Below are positions 31,295 to 37,513 of a stretch of 40,464 nt of DNA, one piece after another; position 1 is the stretch's first letter, and each line of letters starts with the position of its first letter. The notes under the pieces are model-generated. The model saw nothing but the letters and a program-made list of their open reading frames with translations, was not told the DNA's origin and searched no databases. The position numbers and the translations under genes were made by a program. The DNA is from a virus: the IMG/VR virus record IMGVR_UViG_3300023106_000008, positions 1 through 40,464 of that record; one strand, 5' to 3'.

Positions 31295-31534
31295 TTAATT
31301 TACTGGAATGGAAAATGTTTTTATTTTTCTACTGTATTCAGTTTTCGAATTCCCTGTTTTTGTTTCAAATCTTGGTTTAAGCAATCCTCCAACATAATAA
31401 GATTTAAAAAAATCAGATAACGGGGATTTTGTAATATTAAAGCAATTAATAGCGTCTATTCTGTTTTTAAATTTTCCGCTTGAAATGTGCATCCATCCCG
31501 AATGCACTTTCTTATATAATTGAAATCTATCCAT
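31295..31534 (-). CDS. hypothetical protein with KTGNSKTEYSRK end (79 aa)
   Basis: A small soluble protein with a beta-rich first half (DRFQLYKKVHSGWMHISSG) and a basic C-terminus with KTGNSKTEYSRKIK. A related coding relic (frame TGKPKTE then stop) lies at 30501-30523, so the C-terminal motif occurs twice nearby. The gene starts right at the stop of the one upstream (one-base overlap). Confidence 0.66.
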   Translation of the reverse strand: MDRFQLYKKVHSGWMHISSGKFKNRIDAINCFNITKSPLSDFFKSYYVGGLLKPRFETKTGNSKTEYSRKIKTFSIPVN

Positions 31535-31764
31535 TAGGAAGGCATTATTAATTCTTTTCTATATCCAAGATTTTTAATGCTTACGTACTTTTCGTAAACT
31601 TTTTCAAAGCTAAATTTTGGAACTATTTTTTTTACCGATGAAGGCAATTGCAAATAAGTTCTTAATTCCCTTGAAACTTCATTGAAAAATATATTCTCTG
31701 TAGATTCTAATTTTTTCAATCCTTTTCTAGTAGCGGGTAAATTTTTAAATTCTTGAAGTGTCAT
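31534..31764 (-). CDS. small early protein behind a duplicated promoter leader (76 aa)
   Basis: The frame opens at 31812, but that lies in the promoter; the ATG at 31762-31764 is preceded by a 34-nt leader almost the same as that of the gene at 888-1070. The protein is basic and helical (TLQEFKNLPATRKGLKKLES, then FSFEKVYEKYVSIKN). The ATRKGLKKL stretch could be a short DNA-contacting segment, but this is weak. First gene of its transcript. Confidence 0.66.
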   Translation of the reverse strand: MTLQEFKNLPATRKGLKKLESTENIFFNEVSRELRTYLQLPSSVKKIVPKFSFEKVYEKYVSIKNLGYRKELIMPS

Positions 31765-31798
31765 AATATTGTGTTTTAATGTTGTTGTTATCTGTGTA

Positions 31799-31857
31799 CA
31801 AATATACATCATTTAAATTAATAACACATCAATTAAAATAATTATTTTTGATGTGTT
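31799..31857 (-). promoter_or_regulatory. early promoter with palindromic operator (second copy of the module)
   Basis: On the minus strand TTG (31832-31830), 23 nt and TATATTTG (31806-31799) fit the flavobacterial consensus. A perfect 10-bp inverted repeat, TTGATGTGTT/AACACATCAA class, spans 31823-31832 and 31848-31857 with a 15-bp loop and covers the -33 element. The operator sequence differs from that at 1114-1132, although -7 box and leader match. Confidence 0.75.
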
Positions 31858-31879
31858 TTAAAACTTTAACATTTACAAA

Positions 31880-31907
31880 TAAAAAAACCTAGCTGTTACG
31901 CTAGGTT
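31880..31907 (-). terminator. intrinsic terminator upstream of the second early promoter
   Basis: AACCTAGC (31886-31893) and GCTAGGTT (31900-31907) form a perfect 8-bp stem with a run of seven T on the minus strand. The stem includes the stop codon of the 61-aa gene at 31906-32091. Confidence 0.88.
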
Positions 31908-32091
31908 AGAATAATGTTAATTGCTCTGGAATCTGCCATTTTGCCAAACCTGTTTTGATATTTATTAAATCTTCAAAAACATTATCAGTACACCAATGAC
32001 CGCATTTGAAATAAGCGCTTCCATTTTTACCGAAATGAGACAGTATAAAAACTTGAGTTGATACAGGATATTTATATTTACCTAATTCCAT
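31906..32091 (-). CDS. small hypothetical protein (61 aa)
   Basis: A compact protein with one Cys/His pair (KCGHWCTDN, Cys29, His31, Cys33), which might bind a metal but lacks a second knuckle. The rest is beta-like (YPVSTQVFILSHFG). The TAA is part of a terminator stem, so this is the last gene of the methyltransferase transcript. Overlaps the 52-aa gene upstream by 14 bases. Confidence 0.66.
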   Translation of the reverse strand: MELGKYKYPVSTQVFILSHFGKNGSAYFKCGHWCTDNVFEDLINIKTGLAKWQIPEQLTLF

Positions 32092-32236
32092 AATTAAACC
32101 AATTTATTATATTTTCAAATTCTTTAATCTCAATATCGTATTTGTCTGTCTTCTCTACTGAACGCTTTACTTTTAAATTGTTTAGTTTAGTTTGGGTTTC
32201 GGATATTGTAGTTATAGGTAGTTTTTGTTTTGACAT
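32078..32236 (-). CDS. small hypothetical protein (52 aa)
   Basis: ATG at 32234-32236 directly follows the methyltransferase TAA, and the stop overlaps the next gene. The product is basic and polar (SKQKLPITTISETQTKLNN, then KRSVEKTDKYDIEIKEFE). No motif. Coding is supported by tight packing on both sides. Confidence 0.66.
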   Translation of the reverse strand: MSKQKLPITTISETQTKLNNLKVKRSVEKTDKYDIEIKEFENIINWFNYGIR

Positions 32237-33076
32237 TTATGAAAATAAAGTTGCATTGCTTTTTTCAATAAGTGTTTTTGCAAATCCAAATTCCTCAATA
32301 TCGCTTAATTTTTGAAATTCTTCATCAATCCAATGTGAAGCCAGTTTATGAAAAGGTTTTTTAATTTCAAAACCAAAACATTTTCTTTTTAATTCTTGGC
32401 CGGCAATTAAAGTGCTTCCACTTCCTGCACACGGATCAATAACTACATCTCCTTCATCTGTAAAAATAGATATTAATGTTTTCAATAATTCTACTGGTTT
32501 TTGAGTTGGGTGTATTTTTTCACTTATATTATCCCTTGGCCAATCAATACAGTTAAATATCATTTTGCCTTTATTTCTAAATTTAGGCAGTTTATCACGA
32601 TAAAGTATTAATCCATATTCGCAATTACCTACTACTTTCATATTTGCCTTTAGGACTTGTGCAGAAAAATTCTTTCTAAAAACAAGATTTATATAATTAT
32701 TTAATCCGTATTTTTTAGCTAATTCTATCAAATACATTTGTTGATCAAAAGCACAAAATATAATCATACATGGCGCATCACTTTTTTGTCTTGCCTCTCC
32801 ATCAACTTTTATTTTTTTTGTTTCAGGTCTTAACATTGTACTGCAAAAGTGCATAAATTCTGCTGGTCTAAAATCTTCATCTGTATCAAAAAAACTTTTT
32901 CCTGCCAAATCACTTTCTCCATTTGAATTGTCCCCGTCTTTATACCATGCAGGATTTGAAGCATAGGCGTTATTTCCAAGATTATAAGGAATATCAGCTA
33001 TTATAAGCTGTGCTTTTGGAATAGCATACGTTTTAAAGTTCTGAAAGTGATTGTTAAATATTTGTGCTTTTTTCAT
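32237..33076 (-). CDS. DNA methyltransferase, beta class N6-adenine/N4-cytosine type (279 aa)
   Basis: Catalytic motif IV is DIPY (28-31) and the AdoMet motif is DPCAGSGST (214-222), preceded by HPTQKPVELL (189-198). Motif IV before motif I is the order of the beta class (PF01555 type). The first Asp-Ile-Pro-Tyr replaces the usual DPPY/SPPY, which is a known variant. The frame could start 11 codons upstream, but the ATG at 33074-33076 lies right after leader L5 and gives a normal N-terminus. No cognate nuclease is nearby; it may protect phage DNA from host restriction. Target site unknown. Confidence 0.9.
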   Translation of the reverse strand: MKKAQIFNNHFQNFKTYAIPKAQLIIADIPYNLGNNAYASNPAWYKDGDNSNGESDLAGKSFFDTDEDFRPAEFMHFCSTMLRPETKKIKVDGEARQKSDAPCMIIFCAFDQQMYLIELAKKYGLNNYINLVFRKNFSAQVLKANMKVVGNCEYGLILYRDKLPKFRNKGKMIFNCIDWPRDNISEKIHPTQKPVELLKTLISIFTDEGDVVIDPCAGSGSTLIAGQELKRKCFGFEIKKPFHKLASHWIDEEFQKLSDIEEFGFAKTLIEKSNATLFS

Positions 33077-33156
33077 AATACAAAAATTCCCTCCCCTGCT
33101 TACCGCCAAGTAAAAGCAAAGAAAGGAATTAAGTTAATTTTTAAATCTTGGCGGAT
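33077..33156 (-). ncRNA. structured leader L5 before the methyltransferase gene
   Basis: On the minus strand CCGCCAAG (33154-33147) is perfectly complementary to CTTGGCGG (33110-33103) in the 12-nt loop of a 17-bp hairpin (33130-33114 with 33101-33085, with G-U pairs), the strongest stem of the five leaders. A T-stretch (TTTTTG) follows and the ATG is 8 nt from the stem. The hairpin would be either a terminator or a structure that covers the start region. Confidence 0.78.
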
Positions 33157-33162
33157 TTTGTG

Positions 33163-33170
33163 TAAATGTA
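33163..33170 (-). promoter_or_regulatory. -7-like element before leader L5
   Basis: TACATTTA on the minus strand differs from TAnnTTTG in the last base and lies 8 nt before the 5' octamer of leader L5, the same distance as in L1, L3 and L4. No TTG was found at -33. Weak on its own; supported by the spacing. Confidence 0.45.
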
Positions 33171-33177
33171 ATAAATT

Positions 33178-33840
33178 CTAATTGTAAATTCCTAAAGTTT
33201 CATTGAATTTTTTACGTAATTCTAAACGTTCTTTTGTTGTGAATTCTCTATTTTGAAGATCTAGCCATTTAACAATACTTATAGCGATTGATATTTTTTC
33301 CTTGTATTCGTGTATATGAAGTTTCAAAGTAGGATATTTGGAAACAATTTCAAACTTAACATACTCCCAATATTCTTTTCCGTATCGTTCAATAAGTCCT
33401 AAATCGTATTTGTGTATGTTTCCGCCCTTTTCGCAGTTGCAGTTATAATCTTGCATATGCAAGTTGTCTAAGTTGAACCTGATTGCTCCATTCGATTGTA
33501 CCGTATGGTAATGACCTGCTTGCGGTGTTGTAATTCCATTGCAAGATATACAACCTGCATTTTTATCAATTAAGCAGCATATTTTGTTTATGTATCTTTC
33601 AAGGTCTTTTTTAAGTTCCGGAATTCCTTTGATGTTTTCTTTGATACTTTTTTTCTGTTCTTTCCATTCCGATTTAGATTTTTTCTCTTTATCCGATTTT
33701 ACTTTCTCCATTGCTTTTTTAATCAAAATATTCTTTGCTTCTGTTCCTGCTTTTTTGCATTCAGGAGTAGATTCGCAAAATCTGTAATTAAATATTTTTT
33801 GGTCGAATTTCTTACGGCAGAATTTACAATTTGCTATCAT
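33178..33840 (-). CDS. ninG: NinG-like recombination protein (220 aa)
   Basis: NinG (Rap) of lambda-like phages is a branched-DNA endonuclease that assists recombination. The zinc-ribbon start CKFCRKKFDQKIFNYRFC (5-22) and the core CCLIDKNAGCISCNG (92-106), AGHYHTVQSNGAIRFNLDNLHMQ (115 onward) match the family. A basic helical linker lies between. It acts with the Erf protein encoded upstream in the same block. Good match; catalytic residues not mapped here. Confidence 0.88.
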   Translation of the reverse strand: MIANCKFCRKKFDQKIFNYRFCESTPECKKAGTEAKNILIKKAMEKVKSDKEKKSKSEWKEQKKSIKENIKGIPELKKDLERYINKICCLIDKNAGCISCNGITTPQAGHYHTVQSNGAIRFNLDNLHMQDYNCNCEKGGNIHKYDLGLIERYGKEYWEYVKFEIVSKYPTLKLHIHEYKEKISIAISIVKWLDLQNREFTTKERLELRKKFNETLGIYN

Positions 33841-33849
33841 ATTTTTTAT

Positions 33850-34059
33850 TTAAGAATGCCAACGTGAAAACTCTATACTTCTAACTTTATAAACTTCTTT
33901 TGCTAATTTTTCAATTTCTTCTTTTGTTTCATATTTTCTATCTTTTATAGCTTTTACAAATTTATAAAACAGTTCATCTTCATATGTGTGTGCCATTTCA
34001 TCATCATTTTTTACTGTTTCAATTGTTGATATTTTTTCTTTAATTTGTTCTAGTTTCAT
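33850..34059 (-). CDS. hypothetical helical protein (69 aa)
   Basis: A charged helical protein (EQIKEKISTIETVKNDDE) ending in RSIEFSRWHS. The layout DELFYKFVKAIKDRKYETKE in the second half is of a kind often seen in small Bacteroidetes phage proteins. Function unknown. It lies between NinG and another small gene. Confidence 0.7.
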   Translation of the reverse strand: MKLEQIKEKISTIETVKNDDEMAHTYEDELFYKFVKAIKDRKYETKEEIEKLAKEVYKVRSIEFSRWHS

Positions 34060-34103
34060 AATACTATTTTTAAAAATTAGGATTGCTTTTGTTGTTTACT
34101 TTT

Positions 34104-34295
34104 TTATAAATATTTAGATAATTTGTCTAAAATATAATTTGCATAAACAGACATTTTTTTATTAATTCCTCTTAAAGCTATTGCCATTTCATATCTTCCA
34201 ACAACAATAGGTGGTTGTTTATATATCTTTGGATTTTTATAATAATCAATTATAACCATTCTTTCATAAAAATCGAATAATATTTTATTTTTCAT
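34104..34295 (-). CDS. small hypothetical protein (63 aa)
   Basis: A basic protein with a high Tyr and Ile content (FYERMVIIDYYKNPKIYKQP, then YANYILDKLSKYL). No known motif. It is 5 bases from the DnaA-domain gene upstream and may be co-translated with it. Confidence 0.66.
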   Translation of the reverse strand: MKNKILFDFYERMVIIDYYKNPKIYKQPPIVVGRYEMAIALRGINKKMSVYANYILDKLSKYL

Positions 34296-34300
34296 AATTT

Positions 34301-34663
34301 CTAAATAAATGAGTTAGTATAGTTTTCTGTCATTTTCAATAAGTCGATGCTTTCCGGAATTAGCTTATTGCATTCGAATAGCTTTGAAATAATTTCTTCT
34401 ATCTCTTTTTTCAATATCGGATAAATTGTCATTTCAATTTTGATCTTATTTCTTCCGTGAAGATATCTAGAGTGTTCACGGTTTACCGTTTCGCTTATCT
34501 TCTCATTTGTTAGTTCCGTAAATTCCCCGCAAAGGTAAAAGTAAACGTGTCTTGCCTTAGCTATATTTTTATTTCTTAAACTGCTTTTTATAAGCTTTTC
34601 TTCAATATCAAAATAACTGCATACAGTATCTAATATTTTAGTTGTTGGTACATTAGGTTTCAT
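34301..34663 (-). CDS. stand-alone DnaA domain IV-like protein (120 aa)
   Basis: Residues of about 32-72 (KARHVYFYLCGEFTELTNEKISE then REHSRYLHGRNKI) match the DNA-binding domain IV of DnaA, whose signature is DHSTVxxA; here EHSRYLHG. The AAA+ ATPase part is absent, so it can only bind DnaA-box-like DNA. It overlaps the XRE regulator gene by 11 bases. It might recruit host DnaA or mark the phage origin; this is inference. Confidence 0.82.
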   Translation of the reverse strand: MKPNVPTTKILDTVCSYFDIEEKLIKSSLRNKNIAKARHVYFYLCGEFTELTNEKISETVNREHSRYLHGRNKIKIEMTIYPILKKEIEEIISKLFECNKLIPESIDLLKMTENYTNSFI

Positions 34664-34889
34664 CTTTTATAATTTTAATTTCATATCCGATTGCTTCGGC
34701 TATCATCAAGAAAGTTAGTGCGCTGGGTTCTGAAGATTTTCTGTTTATGAATCGCCACACATTTGGAGCCGTAATGCCTGATTTTTTAGCTATTTCAGTA
34801 TTGCATATTTTGTTTTTAAGCATGAATCTTTTCATTTTCAATATTTCGTAATTTAAACGAATTGATGCTTTTTGTTTTTCAGGACTCAT
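34653..34889 (-). CDS. XRE-family helix-turn-helix regulator (78 aa)
   Basis: The helix-turn-helix is clear at about 29-52 (TEIAKKSGITAPNVWRFINR), followed by PSALTFLMIAEAIGYEIKII, a typical XRE end. It is a single-domain protein without a dimerisation or protease-sensitive part. It overlaps the neighbours by 4 and 11 bases, so it is expressed together with replication genes. Target unknown; candidate for the palindromes at 1114-1132 and 31823-31857. Confidence 0.85.
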   Translation of the reverse strand: MSPEKQKASIRLNYEILKMKRFMLKNKICNTEIAKKSGITAPNVWRFINRKSSEPSALTFLMIAEAIGYEIKIIKDET

Positions 34890-35605
34890 TTTATCTTGGT
34901 TCTTTTTTGTTTTAAATAATCTAAGTATGGTTTCATTTCTTCTTTTGAAGTCCAGTCTAAAATTGTATCTTCTAACATTTGCCTATCCATATTCTCGCAC
35001 ATTTTATCAATTTCAGCCTTTGCCTTATCTTCTTTTTCCTTTTGCGCTTTTTGTCTTCTAATTTTAGCGTAATACTGCTCTACTGCATTATCTGAATTTT
35101 TAGAATTTATTTCGGATATTTCTTTTTTCTTTTGCCTTTCAAATTCCTCATATTTTTTTTCTAAATATTCTGGAAACCATTTTGTCATTACGTTTTGACC
35201 ATCCAACTTATAATCTTTTCCATCTCCTAAAATTCCCTGACGAACCATTTTAAGCATTAAAACAACATCTTCAATAGTTTCGTAAGGATATTTTTCTACA
35301 ATATCAGAAGCTAATAATGCTGATTGTTCTCCTGTTAGCTTTTTACCAACATTGAAGTTAGTATTGAATCTGTTTAATAAATAGCAAATAGCAGTTATAA
35401 TTCCAAAATCTCCAATATGCCTTTCAAGTTTTGAAAGTTTTGTACCATCAATTGCATTTGAAACTGAAATATTTTTTTCTATAACAACTAATTTTGAATC
35501 ATTGCGTTCTACCAAGCAACTTAGCAACTGCACTGTAAGATTGTTCTGCAAGTTCATCAGTTGTTGGGGTTGTATTTCCACTTTTATAATTTCCTGATTT
35601 TCCAT
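34886..35605 (-). CDS. DUF6633-like replication-associated protein (239 aa)
   Basis: The blocks LSKLERHIGDFGIITAICYLLNRFN, LTGEQSALLASDIVEKYPYETIED (in part) and GILGDGKDYKLDGQNVM are what I associate with the DUF6633 family of Bacteroidetes phages. The C-terminal third is a very charged helix (RRQKAQKEKEDKAKAEID). It lies after the DUF6291-like gene with an unusually long overlap (107 bases). A role in replication, such as helicase loading, is a guess from context. Confidence 0.7.
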   Translation of the reverse strand: MENQEIIKVEIQPQQLMNLQNNLTVQLLSCLVERNDSKLVVIEKNISVSNAIDGTKLSKLERHIGDFGIITAICYLLNRFNTNFNVGKKLTGEQSALLASDIVEKYPYETIEDVVLMLKMVRQGILGDGKDYKLDGQNVMTKWFPEYLEKKYEEFERQKKKEISEINSKNSDNAVEQYYAKIRRQKAQKEKEDKAKAEIDKMCENMDRQMLEDTILDWTSKEEMKPYLDYLKQKRTKIK

Positions 35606-36347
35606 TTTCTTGTGATTTTAATAATAATTGCTGAAATTTTTCTCTCAATTTGCTGGTTGATAAAATATTTGATTTCCAAAATTCCCCCTCAACACTTCCT
35701 AAATATTTGTAAACCAAAGTCAATTGTTCTTTTGTAACTCCATCACTAGACATCATTAGTCGAATTGGTGTAACGTAATTTTTGTAAGTGGCTTTTTCTT
35801 GATTCGCCGCTGGTGCGTTTTTTTCTTTTAGATTTTTAATGAAAAGCTTTTGATAGGCTAAAGCAATTTCAAAATATTGAATCTCATTAATTTCTAAGTC
35901 TGAAATTTTAATTTCAGATAAAAGACTTTTTTTTGTTTCTTTTTTTAAAAGAATATCATTAACACTTACATTATCATTTACACTAACACTTACATTAACA
36001 CTATCAGTTGGATTTGTTGGCACTTGTTCAACACTTTCAACACTTGTTGAATTTGTTGCGTTTGTTGCGTTTTGTTCTTGTGATTTTAAAGCTCTAAGTT
36101 CCGCAGATTTTTTACCAGCATCACTTCTTTTTATCTTAACTTCCTCAAACTTAACTAAATCCCTTTTTAAAGATAATTCAATAGGTTTCCAAGCTGTAAG
36201 TATTAGCCTATCAGTTAAAATTGGTTTAAGGTCGTTAACATACTCTAATAAATGATTAAAAAGTATTCCTTTTTCTTCATTTGTTAGATGTTCAATGCTT
36301 TGCAACATATCGGAGTAAAGCACAAATGATTTTTTACCTTCTGCCAT
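35499..36347 (-). CDS. DUF6291-like replication protein (282 aa)
   Basis: The N-terminal 90 residues fit DUF6291: KSFVLYSDMLQSIEHLTNEE, then LFNHLLEYVNDLKPI and AWKPIELSLKRDLVKFEE. A Ser/Asn/Val-rich linker (about 95-135, SVNVSVSVNDNVSVN) contains a short repeat. The C-terminal domain (about 145-250) is helical, as in phage replication initiators or helicase loaders. The last 107 bases overlap the next gene in another frame. Function by analogy. Confidence 0.78.
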   Translation of the reverse strand: MAEGKKSFVLYSDMLQSIEHLTNEEKGILFNHLLEYVNDLKPILTDRLILTAWKPIELSLKRDLVKFEEVKIKRSDAGKKSAELRALKSQEQNATNATNSTSVESVEQVPTNPTDSVNVSVSVNDNVSVNDILLKKETKKSLLSEIKISDLEINEIQYFEIALAYQKLFIKNLKEKNAPAANQEKATYKNYVTPIRLMMSSDGVTKEQLTLVYKYLGSVEGEFWKSNILSTSKLREKFQQLLLKSQENGKSGNYKSGNTTPTTDELAEQSYSAVAKLLGRTQ

Positions 36348-36349
36348 AA

Positions 36350-36682
36350 TTATTGATTTAATTCATCATAGGCATCAATCATATCGTAAATATTAGAATA
36401 CACAATATCGTAAGATGGCTCAAATCCATCTGGAATCCATCTTTCTCCGTTCTCTAATATTTGCAATGTCAAGAATCCGGCGCATTCTTTTGAATTTTCT
36501 CCAGCATACATTTCTCCTGATTCTGATTCTTCGTCTAATTCTGTAGTTTTATGACAAGGAAAAGTATTATATGGATTTTGAGCGTGGTAAGCTAATTCTT
36601 CGCCTCTTTCAGGCGTCAAATAAGGCTTTACATCATTCCTGTAAGGACAATGTTTACAAGGTTTTTTACAAAAGTAAATCAT
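36350..36682 (-). CDS. DUF6283-like cysteine protein (110 aa)
   Basis: The N-terminal CKKPCKHCPYRNDVKPYL (Cys5, 9, 12) and the later FPCHKT (Cys43, His44) and KECAGFL (Cys66) fit the DUF6283 family of small phage proteins, and could bind zinc or an Fe-S cluster. The C-terminal part is acidic. First gene after leader L4. Role unknown. Confidence 0.75.
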   Translation of the reverse strand: MIYFCKKPCKHCPYRNDVKPYLTPERGEELAYHAQNPYNTFPCHKTTELDEESESGEMYAGENSKECAGFLTLQILENGERWIPDGFEPSYDIVYSNIYDMIDAYDELNQ

Positions 36683-36780
36683 AATATTTAAAAAAGAGAA
36701 AAGCCTCTAGGAGCTACTACACATCCTAAAGGCTTTCTCGGTTAGTCGTTAGACTAAATATCTTAAGCAAGTAGTAGATT
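36683..36780 (-). ncRNA. structured leader L4 with terminator-like hairpin
   Basis: On the minus strand CTACTAC (36777-36771), 9 nt after the -7 box, is perfectly complementary to GTAGTAG (36720-36714) in the 11-nt loop of a hairpin. The stem is 36739-36724 with 36712-36696 (16 bp with a bulge and one mismatch) and is followed by TTTTTT. A second small hairpin, TTAGTC/GACTAA class, lies between (36742-36757). The ATG is 13 nt after the stem. Confidence 0.78.
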
Positions 36781-36786
36781 GCTGAA

Positions 36787-36816
36787 CAAAAATACGATAA
36801 TATTTGAAATACACAA
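36787..36816 (-). promoter_or_regulatory. promoter of leader L4
   Basis: On the minus strand TTG (36816-36814), a 19-nt spacer and TATTTTTG (36794-36787) fully match the flavobacterial consensus. It starts right after the stop codon of the gene at 36817-37014. Confidence 0.78.
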
Positions 36817-37014
36817 TCAAATCATGTAATTTAATTTGCTTTCGACAATTTCAAATTTATATTTTTTGAAAACAATTGAATCTATTATACAGTGAACTTT
36901 ATGGCGCGACACTCCTGTTTTTTTTTGTATTTCAATTACGGTGTTTTCTTTTCCTGATAAATAGCAATCTGTTACCAAAACTATTTCTTCGTGGGTTAAA
37001 GTTGATACTGCCAT
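36817..37014 (-). CDS. small helix-turn-helix protein (65 aa)
   Basis: Residues about 25-48 (TVIEIQKKTGVSRHKVHCIID) form a helix-turn-helix with the typical Gly-Val-Ser turn. The N-terminal THEEIVLVTDCYLSG is a helix. It is a single-domain DNA-binding protein, probably regulatory. It ends at the promoter of leader L4 and starts on the stop of the next gene upstream. Confidence 0.76.
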   Translation of the reverse strand: MAVSTLTHEEIVLVTDCYLSGKENTVIEIQKKTGVSRHKVHCIIDSIVFKKYKFEIVESKLNYMI

Positions 37015-37274
37015 TACTCAATATGGTTAATTGCATTCTGTACTTCTGACGAGCTTAAGTTTGCGTTTACAGCATCTTCGATAAGCTTGTTTTTCTTCGA
37101 TGTAAGAGATTCATTTAGAACCCTGCGAAGATTATTAAGCACTTGTACTTTTTCTAGGTCAGATAAGATATATTCTGTTTCTGAATTCAAGACAACAAAA
37201 AGCTCTAAAGTTCTTCTGTTTACTTTCTGTTCCGATGTTGGTACAGGAAATAAATATTTTAGTAGTTTTTTCAT
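37014..37274 (-). CDS. hypothetical protein (86 aa)
   Basis: Basic N-terminus (KKLLKYLFPVPTSEQKVNRR), then two helices with charged faces (LEKVQVLNNLRRVLNESL, IEDAVNANLSSSEVQNA). No known motif. Possibly helical and dimeric. It is 2 bases from its upstream neighbour and overlaps the next gene by one base. Confidence 0.7.
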   Translation of the reverse strand: MKKLLKYLFPVPTSEQKVNRRTLELFVVLNSETEYILSDLEKVQVLNNLRRVLNESLTSKKNKLIEDAVNANLSSSEVQNAINHIE

Positions 37275-37276
37275 AT

Positions 37277-37513
37277 TTATGAATTAAAATTATCGCTAAA
37301 GTATGATTCTCCCGTAAAAGGTGAATTAAATCCGGAATCGTGAGCATCAATAATCTGCTGTTTTTCTTTTTCTAAAAATGATTCCGCATTTTCAATACAT
37401 CCGTCAATTGTTTCGGTAATTGTATTTTCTAAATCAGAATCACATTTTTTATCTAAAACCATTTGTCTTATTTTATACAAATCTTCGATATGTAATTGCA
37501 TTGCTGTTTTCAT
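37277..37513 (-). CDS. hypothetical protein (78 aa)
   Basis: An acidic protein with a long helix (CIENAESFLEKEKQQIIDAH) and an ending FNSPFTGESYFSDNFNS. The ATG overlaps the stop of the interrupted gene upstream (37510-37875), so translation may be coupled to it; the internal stop in that gene would weaken such coupling. Function unknown. Confidence 0.7.
   Translation of the reverse strand: MKTAMQLHIEDLYKIRQMVLDKKCDSDLENTITETIDGCIENAESFLEKEKQQIIDAHDSGFNSPFTGESYFSDNFNS

Noticed and set aside
32237-33109. Longer methyltransferase start 11 codons upstream
   Set aside because: It would place the start codon inside the loop of leader L5, and the added residues (MAVSRGGNFCI) are not like the family's N-terminus.
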